Below, piece by piece: positions 7,964 to 15,990 of a stretch of 64,000 bases of DNA. This DNA is from an uncultured Alsobacter sp. (GTDB lineage: Bacteria > Pseudomonadota > Alphaproteobacteria > Rhizobiales > Beijerinckiaceae). The notes below the pieces were generated by a model, which made no database searches, was not told the origin of the DNA, and was given only the letters and a program-made list of their open reading frames with translations. The stretch spans positions 1 to 64,000 of the forward strand of contig NZ_CAMFHB010000023.1 in assembly GCF_945952055.1 (NCBI RefSeq), read 5' to 3'. How positions within the stretch are numbered: the stretch's first letter is position 1; each line of letters starts with the position of its first letter. The position numbers were made by a program, and so were the translations under genes.

Positions 7964-9445
7964 ATGGAGAGACTGACGACCGGCATACCCGGCCTCGACA
8001 CGCTGCTGCGCGGAGGCGTGTTCAAGGGCGGCATCTACATGATCCAGGGCGCCCCCGGCGCCGGCAAGACCATCCTCGCCAACCAGTTGTGCTTCGCCCA
8101 CGCCGCCGGCGGCGGAAAGGCGCTCTACGTCACCCTGCTCGCCGAGAACCATTCCCGGCTCATCGGCCACCTGCAGTCCTTCGCGTTCTTCGACGATACG
8201 GCCGTGCCGTCGCTCGTCTCCTACATCAGCGCCTTCAACATCCTCGAGGAGCAGGGGCTCGAGGGCCTGCTGGAGACGCTCCGGCGCGAAATCCGCAAGT
8301 CGGGGATCTCGCTGCTCATCCTGGACGGCCTCGTCTCGGCCGAGGAGACGGCCAACACGCCGCGCGAGCTGAAGAAGTTCATCAACGAGCTGCAGACCCA
8401 GGCGGGCCTCACCAACTGCACCATCTTCATGCTGACCAGCGCCTATATGAGCCAGCGCCTCGTCGCGGCCGAGCACACCATGGTGGACGGGCTGATCGAG
8501 CTGCGCGGTCGGCCGATCGGGCGGCGGGCCGAGCGCGGCATCGAGATCCAGAAGTTCCGCGGCAGCGCGACGCTGCCGGGCCTCCACGCCTTCGCCATCT
8601 CGGATGCCGGGGTCGAGATCTATCCGCGCATCGAATCCCTCTTCGCCTGGCCTTCGATCCCGTCCGGTTTCGACGGCGAAGCGACCTCGACCGGTATCGA
8701 CAGCCTCGACGCACTGTTCGAGGGAGGGCCGGCGCGCCATTCCGGCACCTTGCTGCTGGGCCCGGCGGGGATCGGCAAGACGACGTTCGGCCTGCATTTC
8801 CTCGGCCCGGAACCGGGCGTGTGCCTGAGCTTCAGCGAGATGGGCGAGGCGCTGCGCGACAAGGCGGCCCGCATGAAGCTGCCGGCCGCGGAGCGGTTCG
8901 ACAGGGGCGAGCTCGAGGTGATCTGGCAGCCGGTGACGGAAGCGAGCGTGGACGAGCTGTGCCACCGCCTCCTGCGCACCATCGAAACGACCCGCGCCAA
9001 GCGCCTCTTCATCGACGGTCTCGACGGCTTCCAGAAGATCGCGGGCGAGACCGACCGCATCGGCCCGCTGCTCACGGCCCTCATGAACCAGCTGCGGGGG
9101 ATGGGCGTCACGACGCTGGCCTCCACGGAAACCGACATCGCCGGCATCGTCCCCGGCCAGCCCCTCGCCGGCCTGGCGCTGCGCGACCTCTCGCCGGTCG
9201 CCGACAACATCGTCGTGATGCGGATGGCCTCGGCCGGGAGTTCGCTCCAGCGCCTGCTCACCGTCCTCAAGTCGCGAGACAACCGAACCGATCTCCGCTT
9301 TCGCCGTTTTGATATCCGGGATGATGGCGTCTTCATCGAAGACCAACCCGAAAACGCGGCGCTGCTGATGTCGGGCACTCCTGCCACTCTCCCTCCGCTG
9401 AGCGGTGCCGCAGAGCCGCCTGACGAGCTCGGTCGCGGAGGCTGA
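7964..9445 (+). CDS. Double-domain KaiC-like RecA-fold ATPase
   Basis: The 493-residue protein has two KaiC/RadA-type P-loop domains. Walker A sites are GAPGAGKT (29-36) and GPAGIGKT (266-273); Walker B regions are LLILDG (117-122) and RLFIDG (347-352). By alignment, KaiC's catalytic Glu pairs appear here as LAEN (59-62) and FSEM (290-293), so one Glu of each pair is kept. In domain II the KaiC Ser431-Thr432 phosphosite aligns with Ser410-Pro411, leaving a single possible site. No kaiB or kaiA is nearby. It lies between a histidine kinase and a receiver protein, so an ATP-driven signalling role is likely. A circadian function cannot be claimed. Confidence 0.9.
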   Translation: MERLTTGIPGLDTLLRGGVFKGGIYMIQGAPGAGKTILANQLCFAHAAGGGKALYVTLLAENHSRLIGHLQSFAFFDDTAVPSLVSYISAFNILEEQGLEGLLETLRREIRKSGISLLILDGLVSAEETANTPRELKKFINELQTQAGLTNCTIFMLTSAYMSQRLVAAEHTMVDGLIELRGRPIGRRAERGIEIQKFRGSATLPGLHAFAISDAGVEIYPRIESLFAWPSIPSGFDGEATSTGIDSLDALFEGGPARHSGTLLLGPAGIGKTTFGLHFLGPEPGVCLSFSEMGEALRDKAARMKLPAAERFDRGELEVIWQPVTEASVDELCHRLLRTIETTRAKRLFIDGLDGFQKIAGETDRIGPLLTALMNQLRGMGVTTLASTETDIAGIVPGQPLAGLALRDLSPVADNIVVMRMASAGSSLQRLLTVLKSRDNRTDLRFRRFDIRDDGVFIEDQPENAALLMSGTPATLPPLSGAAEPPDELGRGG

Positions 9446-9447
9446 TC

Positions 9448-9825
9448 TTGCGACAGGTGCTGGTCGTCGACGATGAGTGGGCCATAGCCGCGGTCCTGGC
9501 GGACCTCCTCACCGATGAAGGGTATGGCGTGCTGTCGGCCAGCAACGGGCGGGACGCGCTCGCCATGCTGGAGGCGCATCCCGACGTCGTGCTGGTGGTG
9601 CTCGACTACATGATGCCGATCATGGACGGCGTCGCGACCCTGGCGGCCATCCGCGCGCGCCCGCAATTCGCCGACCTGCCCGTCATCATGATGACGTCGC
9701 TCCCCCAGAGCAGCCTGCAGGTCGACCCGGACAGCTACGATGCGTTCCTGCGCAAGCCGTTCCTGATCGACGACATCCTGCGAGCGATCGAGCTGGTGTT
9801 CGCCCGGCGCCGGCCGCGATCCTGA
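9448..9825 (+). CDS. Single-domain response regulator (REC only)
   Basis: The 125-residue stand-alone receiver domain has acidic pocket D8-D9, phosphoacceptor D53 (VLDYMMP), T83 (MMTS) and K103 (RKPF). There is no output domain, so it works by protein contact or as a phosphate shuttle. The start codon is TTG at 9448, with GCGGAGG 6-12 bases upstream as ribosome site. The gene begins 2 bases after the KaiC-like gene, completing a three-gene operon. Its kinase is probably the one at 7137. Confidence 0.9.
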   Translation: MRQVLVVDDEWAIAAVLADLLTDEGYGVLSASNGRDALAMLEAHPDVVLVVLDYMMPIMDGVATLAAIRARPQFADLPVIMMTSLPQSSLQVDPDSYDAFLRKPFLIDDILRAIELVFARRRPRS

Positions 9826-9981
9826 CGCCCTCCCTCCCCTGCGGGGGCGGGACACCGCGCCCGGCCTGCGAGACCCACTCGGGTGCGCGCGGCATCGCCG
9901 GCCTACCCCGCTCGGGCCGTTGACGCGCGGGCGTCCCGCCGGGATCATCGGGCAGCAAGCCTGCCCGCTCCGGGGGATCCG

Positions 9982-10446
9982 ATGACCCGCGCCTTCCGTC
10001 TCCGGCTGTCCGCTCTCGGCCTCGCCGTCGTGTGTGGCTGGTCGGCCGCCCTGGCGGCGGAGCCGGTCCGCCTCATCACGCCCGAGGAGGCGCGGCTGCC
10101 GCCGGGCGACCCCGTGCCCGGCGAGGAACGGGCGGTGACGCGCGGTCCCGGGATCGACGCGGTCGCGCCCTCCCCGGTCGGCGTGAGCGGGCCGTTCCGC
10201 CTGGCGGTGAAGTTCAAGCCGCGCAACACGGTAGCGATCGATCCCGACAGCGTACGCGTCACCTATCGGCGCCAGCCCGAGGTCGACCTCACGGCACGGC
10301 TGAAGCCCTTCGTGACCCCGACGGGCATCGAGGCGCCGGCCGTCGTCGTGCCGCCGGGCCGGCACGTCCTCGTCATCGAGGCGCTGGACCTGCAGGGCCG
10401 GATGGGCCGCAGCCTGATGACCCTCACGGTCACCGAGCCGAAATAG
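9982..10446 (+). CDS. Exported hypothetical protein
   Basis: The 154-residue protein has an N-terminal signal peptide (MTRAFRLRL, then a hydrophobic run ending AALAAEP), so it is likely periplasmic. The mature part is beta-rich and Pro-rich (about 70-150: FRLAVKFKPRN, DSVRVTYRRQP, PPGRHVLVIEALDLQGR) and looks like a single immunoglobulin-like sandwich. I do not recognise the family. It runs convergent with the caspase-fold gene at 10468, only 21 bp apart. Confidence 0.7.
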   Translation: MTRAFRLRLSALGLAVVCGWSAALAAEPVRLITPEEARLPPGDPVPGEERAVTRGPGIDAVAPSPVGVSGPFRLAVKFKPRNTVAIDPDSVRVTYRRQPEVDLTARLKPFVTPTGIEAPAVVVPPGRHVLVIEALDLQGRMGRSLMTLTVTEPK

Positions 10447-10467
10447 CCCGGCGCGCGGCGGTCCTGT

Positions 10468-12363
10468 TCAGCGCGCAGCGATTTTGGGCAGCAGCGCCAC
10501 GGCCGGCGCCGCGCCATAGGCGGCGGGCACCTGCCGCCCGGCGGTGGTTTCCGACGTGCGGGCCGTGGTGTCGCGCACGACGGCCTCGAGGCTCTTGCCG
10601 GGCGACGACAGCGTTTCCAGCAGCGCCCGCACGAAGGGGCTGTCGAGGCCATCGCCGTCCAGCGCGGTCCTGCCGGGCTGCGTCGAGTGCAGCACCACGC
10701 TGTTGGGCGCGGGCGGCGGTGCCGCCGCCAGGCCGGCATGGATGCGTTGCGGCAGCGCCGCGGGCTGCCGGCCGGCCGCGCCCTGCGAGGCCGCCACCGC
10801 CTGCGCCTCGGCGAAAGGGTCGTCCCGGCAGGCATCGACGATCACCAGGGCCCCGCGTCGCGCGCCGGCCGCGGCGGCGATCAGCTCGCGCAAGGCCAGG
10901 GCCTCGGTCTCCAGGGTCTTGTCGCTGTCCAGCGTCGCATCGGTCGGCACGAGGTAGTTGACCCCGCCCGTCTCGATGCCGTGCCCGGCATAGAACACCA
11001 GCACCACGTCGGCCCGGGCGGCCTCCTCGGCGACAGCGGCGGGCACCCGCCGCAGGTCGGCCCGCGACAGGTTCTCGGCGATCTGGATGGCGTCGAAGCC
11101 CATGTCGGCGAGCGCGTTCGCCATCACCGCCGCGTCGCGCCGCGCATTGGGCAGGCTGGAGAGCTCGGCATAGTCGCTGGAGCCGATCACGAAGGCGACC
11201 CGCCGCAGGCCGTCCGGAGACGCCTTGGGCGGGGCGATGCCGGCATCGAGGCCGCTGCGGAACGGCCCGGCGCCCCGCGGGGCGGGCTGCGACAGCTGCT
11301 TCAGCCGCCAGGACGCGAGGATCCGCTCGAGCAGCTTCGGGGTGGACCGCGTGCCGGCCAGGATGCGCCTGTAGAGGGCCTCGGCCCTGGCCTTGTCGCC
11401 CCGGGCCTCCGCCACCCGCGCCAGGCCGAGGGTCGCCGCCCAGGCTTTCGGCGCCAGCGCCTCGGCCTCGCGGAACAGCGTCTCGGCGGTGTCGGGGTCC
11501 TTCAGCGTGTCGAGCGCCAGCCCGCCCGCCTTCACGAACAGGTCCGCGCTCGCCAGCGCCGCGTCGGCCTTCGGCATGTCGCCGGCTTCGCGCGAGGCCG
11601 CGACGAGGTCGTCGTGGGCCGCCTGCAGGTCGCCGGCCCGCAGTTCCAGCTCCGACTTGCGCATGAGCGCCAGCCGACGGTAGGGCGGCCCCAGCGCCGC
11701 GGCGGCCTCCAGGTCGGGCCGCGCCCGCTGCAGGTGGCCCAGCCGGCGCAGCAGGTCGCCCCGCGCGGACAGCGCCGTGCCGGCCTTCGGGTCGCGCTCC
11801 AGCGCCCGGTCGAGATCGGCCAGGGCGGCCGCCACGTCACCGTTGCGCTCGTGCTCGAGCGCCCGCTGCACGAAGGGCGTCGCGCCCTGCGGGTCGGCCT
11901 TCATGGCGTCGGCGACGTCCGCGCTCGCCTCGGCGCTGCGCCCGATGGTCTGGTTGATCGTCGCGCGCAGGCTCAGCGCGTCGGCCTTCATCGGCCCGTC
12001 GAGCCGGATCGCGGCCTCGGCATCGGCGAGCGCCGGCCGGACCTGCGCCAGGGTCGGCGGCGCATAGGCCACCGAACCGTCGGCCTTGCCGGCCTTCGCC
12101 GCACCCGCCTGCACCACCTGCAGGAAGCGCATCAGGCCGCGATAGAAGGACGCTTTCTGCCGGTCGGCGTCGCCGGCCTGGCCGGCGAGCACCCGCCCGC
12201 AGGCGGTCTCCGCCGCGGCGAGCTGCGCGGGGGTGAGCACCGCCGTCTTCACGCGCTCGTCCGCGCAGGCCGCCATGTCGCCCGCACGCGGAGCCTGCGC
12301 TACCGCCGGCGACGCCATGAGCCCCAGGGCCAGCCCGCATGCGGCGATGCGTCCGCGCGGCAT
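10468..12363 (-). CDS. Exported TPR protein with caspase-fold (peptidase C14) domain
   Basis: The 631-residue protein has a signal peptide (1-22, cleavage near AVAQA), then about 300 residues of TPR-like helical repeats (roughly 100-335). A C-terminal caspase/metacaspase p20 domain (388-515) begins RRVAFVIGSSDYAELSSLPN. The catalytic dyad is intact: His461 in FYAGHGIE and Cys512 in VIVDACRDDPF. The start at 12363 is supported by a GGAGG ribosome site. Bacterial TPR-caspases are commonly exported or envelope-linked; substrates are mostly unknown. The gene is monocistronic, with repeat A copy 3 directly upstream. Confidence 0.88.
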   Translation of the reverse strand: MPRGRIAACGLALGLMASPAVAQAPRAGDMAACADERVKTAVLTPAQLAAAETACGRVLAGQAGDADRQKASFYRGLMRFLQVVQAGAAKAGKADGSVAYAPPTLAQVRPALADAEAAIRLDGPMKADALSLRATINQTIGRSAEASADVADAMKADPQGATPFVQRALEHERNGDVAAALADLDRALERDPKAGTALSARGDLLRRLGHLQRARPDLEAAAALGPPYRRLALMRKSELELRAGDLQAAHDDLVAASREAGDMPKADAALASADLFVKAGGLALDTLKDPDTAETLFREAEALAPKAWAATLGLARVAEARGDKARAEALYRRILAGTRSTPKLLERILASWRLKQLSQPAPRGAGPFRSGLDAGIAPPKASPDGLRRVAFVIGSSDYAELSSLPNARRDAAVMANALADMGFDAIQIAENLSRADLRRVPAAVAEEAARADVVLVFYAGHGIETGGVNYLVPTDATLDSDKTLETEALALRELIAAAAGARRGALVIVDACRDDPFAEAQAVAASQGAAGRQPAALPQRIHAGLAAAPPPAPNSVVLHSTQPGRTALDGDGLDSPFVRALLETLSSPGKSLEAVVRDTTARTSETTAGRQVPAAYGAAPAVALLPKIAAR

Positions 12364-12395
12364 CGAACCTCCTCGCCGTGGTGTTCTACGTTCCG

Positions 12396-12615
12396 GATTC
12401 ACACACCTGACTCGAGGCGTGGCGTAGGGCGCTCTCCCTCCCCTGCAGGGGAGGGTGGCAGCCGCGAAGCGGCTGACGGGTGGGGGCCGCGGCGAAGAAC
12501 GAGGCGGCAAAGCAGGGGCCGGCGCCGGCGTCGTACCAGGTTCTGCGACATCGCCCCCACCCGTCTCGCGCTTCGCGCGATCCACCCTCCCCTCCAGGGG
12601 AGGGAGAACGCGCTC
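12396..12615 (+). repeat. Composite palindromic repeat A, copy 3
   Basis: A 220-bp copy co-linear with 6654-6872. It shows GATTCACACAC, the palindrome at about 12434-12458, the GGCAGCCGCGAAGCGGCTGA stem, a variable middle, CGCCCCCACCCGTCTCGCGC, the TCGCGCTTCGCGCGA stem, and an imperfect second palindrome CCCTCCCCTCCAGGGGAGGG. With flanks it fills the 337-bp spacer between the caspase-fold gene and the gene at 12701. No gene is seen in it. Confidence 0.8.
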
Positions 12616-12700
12616 AACCATCGAGCATCACGTGAGTGCATGCCGAAGGGCGTTCCCGGGGCAGAATGAAGCCAAAGGCGCGCGGCGTCGAGGCCGCGGC

Positions 12701-13258
12701 TCACACCAGGGCGGCCAGGACGGGCGCGGCCAGGACCCGGGCGACGAGCGCCTCCAGGTCCTCGCGTCCGTCCACCCGCAGCACGGGCTCGCGCCTGCGC
12801 CCCAGCCACGCCTCGTGGCGCGCCCGGCTGCGCCCGGAGAAGGCCGGGTCGTCGTAGTGCGACGCCCAATCCCGGAACGCCACGTGGATCTCGTGCATGT
12901 CGCCGCCGGGGTCGATGCGCGTGCCGAACCGCTCGCGCTCGCGGGTATCGAGGCGCTGCAGGCGCAGGAGCGTCGGGGTGTGGACGAAGACGACGAGGCT
13001 GGCCCCGTCCACGAGGGCGTCACCCCAGTCCATCAGCGAGCCGGACAGCACCCAGCCCCCGGCGCGCCGCTCCTGCGCGATCAGCCGCACGCGGTCCTCC
13101 GGCCGGCGCTTGGTGGTGAAGGGCGGATCGGTGGGCATCCAGAAATAGTCGTCGACGTCGAGATGCGGCACCGCGAGCCGCTCCGCCAGGCGGCGGCCCA
13201 GCGTGGTCACGCCCGCGCAGGAGGCGCCCGTGACGTGGAGGCGCGGAGCCGGTGTCAT
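12701..13258 (-). CDS. P-loop adenylate-kinase-like protein
   Basis: The 185-residue protein has an N-terminal P-loop GASCAGVTTLGRRLAERL (11-28), a variant GxxxxGxTT site, followed by PHLDVDDYFW (31-40). This pattern is typical of the AAA_17/AAA_18 shikimate- or adenylate-kinase-like family. It has no signal peptide or membrane segment. The natural substrate is unknown; such proteins are usually small nucleotide or metabolite kinases. It is transcribed away from the Rieske operon, with 261 bp between starts. Confidence 0.75.
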   Translation of the reverse strand: MTPAPRLHVTGASCAGVTTLGRRLAERLAVPHLDVDDYFWMPTDPPFTTKRRPEDRVRLIAQERRAGGWVLSGSLMDWGDALVDGASLVVFVHTPTLLRLQRLDTRERERFGTRIDPGGDMHEIHVAFRDWASHYDDPAFSGRSRARHEAWLGRRREPVLRVDGREDLEALVARVLAAPVLAALV

Positions 13259-13519
13259 CGCTGGGGCCTCCTTCTGGGTGGGTCCTCGCATCACGCTGCG
13301 GCGTGCGCATCGTCCGCGCAGAGTGGGCCACGCCGGCCATGGCGGCAACCGCGCCGACGCCCTCTTCACGGAGCAGGACGGAGCGCGCAACGTGGCGGTC
13401 ACGGCAAAGACATTTGGATGTGATCGGGATTTCGCCCAGGGTCCGGCGACGTCGGACATCGGAGACTCCATGACACGTGCCGGGGACGAGACGGACGGTC
13501 CGGCTGCCGCGAGGATGGA

Positions 13520-13744
13520 ATGCCGGTGACCGCAGCGAGCTGGAGCGACGGGGTGCTGGCCGTGGCGTGGGCCTATGGCGCGGCCGGAGCGCTCGTCGCG
13601 GTGGTGTTCCTCGCCGTCGGCATCGACCGCGTCATGCCCGCGGCGCGCGGGGCCTACGCGTTCCGCCCTCTCCTGCTCCCGGGGCTCGTCATGCTGTGGC
13701 CGGTCGTGCTGTGGCGCTGGTTCCGGCTCAACGGGGAGGCCTGA
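13520..13744 (+). CDS. Small two-helix membrane protein of the FRD-Rieske operon
   Basis: The 74-residue protein has two predicted membrane helices (about 12-36 and 49-67) joined by GIDRVMPAARGAYAFRP. The C-terminus LWPVVLWRWFRLNGEA is Trp/Arg rich. GAGG sits 5 bases before the ATG. It is the first gene of a tightly packed operon (13520-15976) around a ferric-reductase/Rieske fusion. Similar small proteins next to such enzymes suggest a structural subunit, but no function is established from this sequence. Confidence 0.72.
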   Translation: MPVTAASWSDGVLAVAWAYGAAGALVAVVFLAVGIDRVMPAARGAYAFRPLLLPGLVMLWPVVLWRWFRLNGEA

Positions 13745-13748
13745 CACC

Positions 13749-13889
13749 ATGCGCCTGGCCCATCGACGCGCCCACCTGCTCGCCTGGTCGGTTCTCGCGC
13801 TGCTCCTGCCCGCGCTGCTGGCGGCGGCGTGGAGCTTGCGCCCCGGCGTCGTGACGGCACCCACGTCGACGATGATCGCCCCGCCGTGA
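13749..13889 (+). CDS. Very small single-helix membrane protein
   Basis: This 46-residue protein starts 4 bases after the preceding stop. It has a basic N-terminus (MRLAHRRAH), one membrane helix (about 10-30) and a short Thr/Pro tail. It is too short for family recognition. Position and packing between operon members make it a probable small subunit of the membrane complex. The next gene starts 13 bases later. Confidence 0.6.
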   Translation: MRLAHRRAHLLAWSVLALLLPALLAAAWSLRPGVVTAPTSTMIAPP

Positions 13890-13902
13890 GGACAGCACGA
13901 CC

Positions 13903-14958
13903 ATGAGCGTCCGTTTCGTCCCCGTCAGCTGGACCCCTGCCAAGTGGGTGTACGACGCCGTGCTCGTCGCCGGCATCGTGGCCTACCTCGCCGCCTTCTT
14001 TCATTGGGGTGGACGGGCCGCGCCGGGCACATTGGACGACCAGACCCTGTCCATCCGGGCTTACGGAACCTGCGCCTTCATCCTGCTCACGCTGGTGCTG
14101 GCCATCGGGCCGCTGGCGCGCCTGGACCGTCGCTTCCTGCCGTGTCTCTACAACCGCCGGCACTTCGGCGTGCTCGTCTTCTTCATGGCCGCGGCGCACG
14201 CCACGGCCGTGCTCGACTGGTACTTCGCCTACAGCTCCCTCGACCCCTGGCGGGCCCTGCTCGTGGCCGACACGGGGTCGGGACACTGGCAGGGCTTTCC
14301 CTTCATCCCGCTCGGGGTCGCGGCCCTGCTGATCCTGGCGATCATGGCCGCCACCAGCCATGATTTCTGGCTGGCCTTTCTCGGCCCCGCCACGTGGAAG
14401 GCGCTGCACATGGCGGTCTATGCCGCCTATGGGCTCGTCGTGGCGCATGTCGGGCTCGGCGCCTTGCAGGATGCCCGGGAGACCGGCCTCGCGCTGGTCG
14501 TCGCGTCGTCATGCGCCGCCCTGCTGGGCCTGCATCTCGCCGCCGCGCTGTCGAGCCGGCGGCAGGACGAGGCGGCCCTGCGGCCCCCCGCGGACGATGC
14601 GCCCTGGATCGACGTCGGCGCGAGCGACGCCGTGCCCGCGGGCGGGTCGCTGGTGGTGAGGCCGGAGGGCGGAGAGGCCGTCGCGATCTTCAACGATGCC
14701 GGCCGCCTGTCGGCGATCAGCAACCTGTGCGCCCACCAGAACGGCCCGCTCGGCGAGGGCCGGCTCATCGACGGGTGTGTCGTGTGTCCGTGGCACGGCT
14801 ACCAGTACCGCGTGACGGACGGTTGCGCGCCGGCGCCGTTCACGGAGCGGATCGCCACCTACACCCTCGCCATCCGCGACGGCCGCCTCCTGCTCGACCC
14901 GCGAGCCCACCCGCCGGGCACCCCCGTGGCGCCCGTGACCGCCGGAGCGAACGCATGA
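13903..14958 (+). CDS. Ferric-reductase-like transmembrane protein fused to a Rieske [2Fe-2S] domain
   Basis: The 351-residue protein has an N-terminal multi-helix domain (about 15-215) of the ferric-reductase/MsrQ type. RRHFGVLVFFMAAAHA carries H99, and later His residues H153, H169 and H182 are heme-ligand candidates. The C-terminal Rieske domain (about 235-335) has CAH (C276, H278) and CPWH (C295, H298), a complete [2Fe-2S] ligand set. Fusion in one chain implies electron transfer between membrane heme and the iron-sulfur centre. No FAD/NAD-binding reductase domain is present, so the donor or acceptor is elsewhere. The stop overlaps the start of the next gene (ATGA). Confidence 0.88.
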   Translation: MSVRFVPVSWTPAKWVYDAVLVAGIVAYLAAFFHWGGRAAPGTLDDQTLSIRAYGTCAFILLTLVLAIGPLARLDRRFLPCLYNRRHFGVLVFFMAAAHATAVLDWYFAYSSLDPWRALLVADTGSGHWQGFPFIPLGVAALLILAIMAATSHDFWLAFLGPATWKALHMAVYAAYGLVVAHVGLGALQDARETGLALVVASSCAALLGLHLAAALSSRRQDEAALRPPADDAPWIDVGASDAVPAGGSLVVRPEGGEAVAIFNDAGRLSAISNLCAHQNGPLGEGRLIDGCVVCPWHGYQYRVTDGCAPAPFTERIATYTLAIRDGRLLLDPRAHPPGTPVAPVTAGANA

Positions 14959-15737
14959 GCGTGCCTGGCGAGCGGGAGCCCTTCTTCATCGGCTGGAGCC
15001 GTTCCGTGCCGCCGTCCCTGCTGCGGTTCTGCGGCGCGGTGGCCCTGGTGCTTCTGGCCCTTCTCGCCGGCCTGGGGCTGCTGCTCGGGCGGACGGTCGA
15101 GGATCCCGCGGCGCGCCTGCTCGCCTTCGCGCCGGCGGTGGAGGTGCGGCCGGAGCCCTGGGCGGCGGACCGCAGCCTGAAGGGCATCGTCACCGCCGAC
15201 CCCTACCCGGTCCTGCACCTGGCGCCGGACGCCGCGATGCCGTTCGGCCGGGCGGTGCTGCTGGTCGGCGACGGCAAGCGCGGGGCGGACGTCGCGGCCT
15301 CGACCACCCCCGTCGAGGTCTCGGGCGGGCTGCTGCGGCGCGGCGACGTCGCCATGCTGGTCCTCGACGGCCCGCCCCGTCCCGTGGCGGGCGAGCCTGC
15401 CCGGGAGGCGCCGGCGGTGCAGCGGCTGGGACGGTGGCGCGTGGCGGGCGAGATCTGCGACGGCAAGTGCTACGCCGGCGGCATGCGGCCCGGTTCCGGG
15501 CTGTCGCACCGGGCCTGCGCCGAGCTCTGCCTGCTCGGCGACGTGCCCGCCATCTTCGTCGCGGCGATGCCCGTGGCGGGCCGCCAGTTCCTGGTGCTGG
15601 CGGCGCAGGACGGCGGCAAGCCGCCGCCCGCGCTGCTGGACCTCACCGCCCTGCCCGTCGAGCTCGAGGGCGAGGTCGAGCGGCGGGGCGACATGCTGAT
15701 CTTCAAGGTCGATATGCGCCATGCGAGGCTGCTGTGA
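14955..15737 (+). CDS. Membrane-anchored Cys/His-motif protein of the FRD-Rieske operon
   Basis: The 260-residue protein has one N-terminal membrane helix (about 24-46), then a domain probably outside the cytoplasm. The striking signature is GEICDGKCY (165-173) followed by HRACAELCLLGDVPAIF (185-201), giving C168, C172, H185, C188 and C192. This is a possible metal or cofactor site or redox-active cysteine cluster. I recall similar GE-x-x-D-x-K-C-[YF] ... HRACA-x-x-C-[IL] sequences in proteins next to Rieske or cytochrome genes, but no function is known to me. It overlaps its neighbours by 4 bases on both sides, so it is translationally coupled. Confidence 0.75.
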   Translation: MSVPGEREPFFIGWSRSVPPSLLRFCGAVALVLLALLAGLGLLLGRTVEDPAARLLAFAPAVEVRPEPWAADRSLKGIVTADPYPVLHLAPDAAMPFGRAVLLVGDGKRGADVAASTTPVEVSGGLLRRGDVAMLVLDGPPRPVAGEPAREAPAVQRLGRWRVAGEICDGKCYAGGMRPGSGLSHRACAELCLLGDVPAIFVAAMPVAGRQFLVLAAQDGGKPPPALLDLTALPVELEGEVERRGDMLIFKVDMRHARLL

Positions 15738-15976
15738 CCCGGCACGGAACCGGCCCGCGCGGCCTCGCCTGGCCTCTGCTGGCCACCGCGGTCGCCGTCC
15801 TCGTGGCGTTCGCCGCCTGGAGGGGGGCGGCGATGCTGCTCGACGCCACCGGCCTCGAACCCCTGCGTCCGCTCGCCCCCGTCCTGGCCATCGCGCTGGC
15901 GCTGACGGCGCTGCAGGCCGCATGGGACAGGATCGAGGCCATCGTTCTTTCCACGTCCCGCCGCGGACGACCGTGA
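15734..15976 (+). CDS. Small two-helix membrane protein, last membrane gene of the FRD-Rieske operon
   Basis: This 80-residue protein starts at GTG 15734, which overlaps the previous stop (GTGA). Two membrane helices lie at about 12-30 and 46-64. I do not recognise the family. It resembles the first operon protein only in size and helix number. Tight coupling makes it a probable subunit. Confidence 0.62.
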   Translation: MTRHGTGPRGLAWPLLATAVAVLVAFAAWRGAAMLLDATGLEPLRPLAPVLAIALALTALQAAWDRIEAIVLSTSRRGRP

Positions 15977-15990
15977 CAAGGAAGCAAGAC

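Noticed and set aside
7964-9445. Calling the KaiC-like gene a circadian clock kaiC
   Set aside because: No kaiA or kaiB nearby and the two-residue phosphosite is not conserved.
10687-12669. A 660-codon plus-strand frame opposite the TPR-caspase gene
   Set aside because: Composition is that of a shadow frame; the minus strand carries signal peptide, TPRs and a full catalytic dyad.
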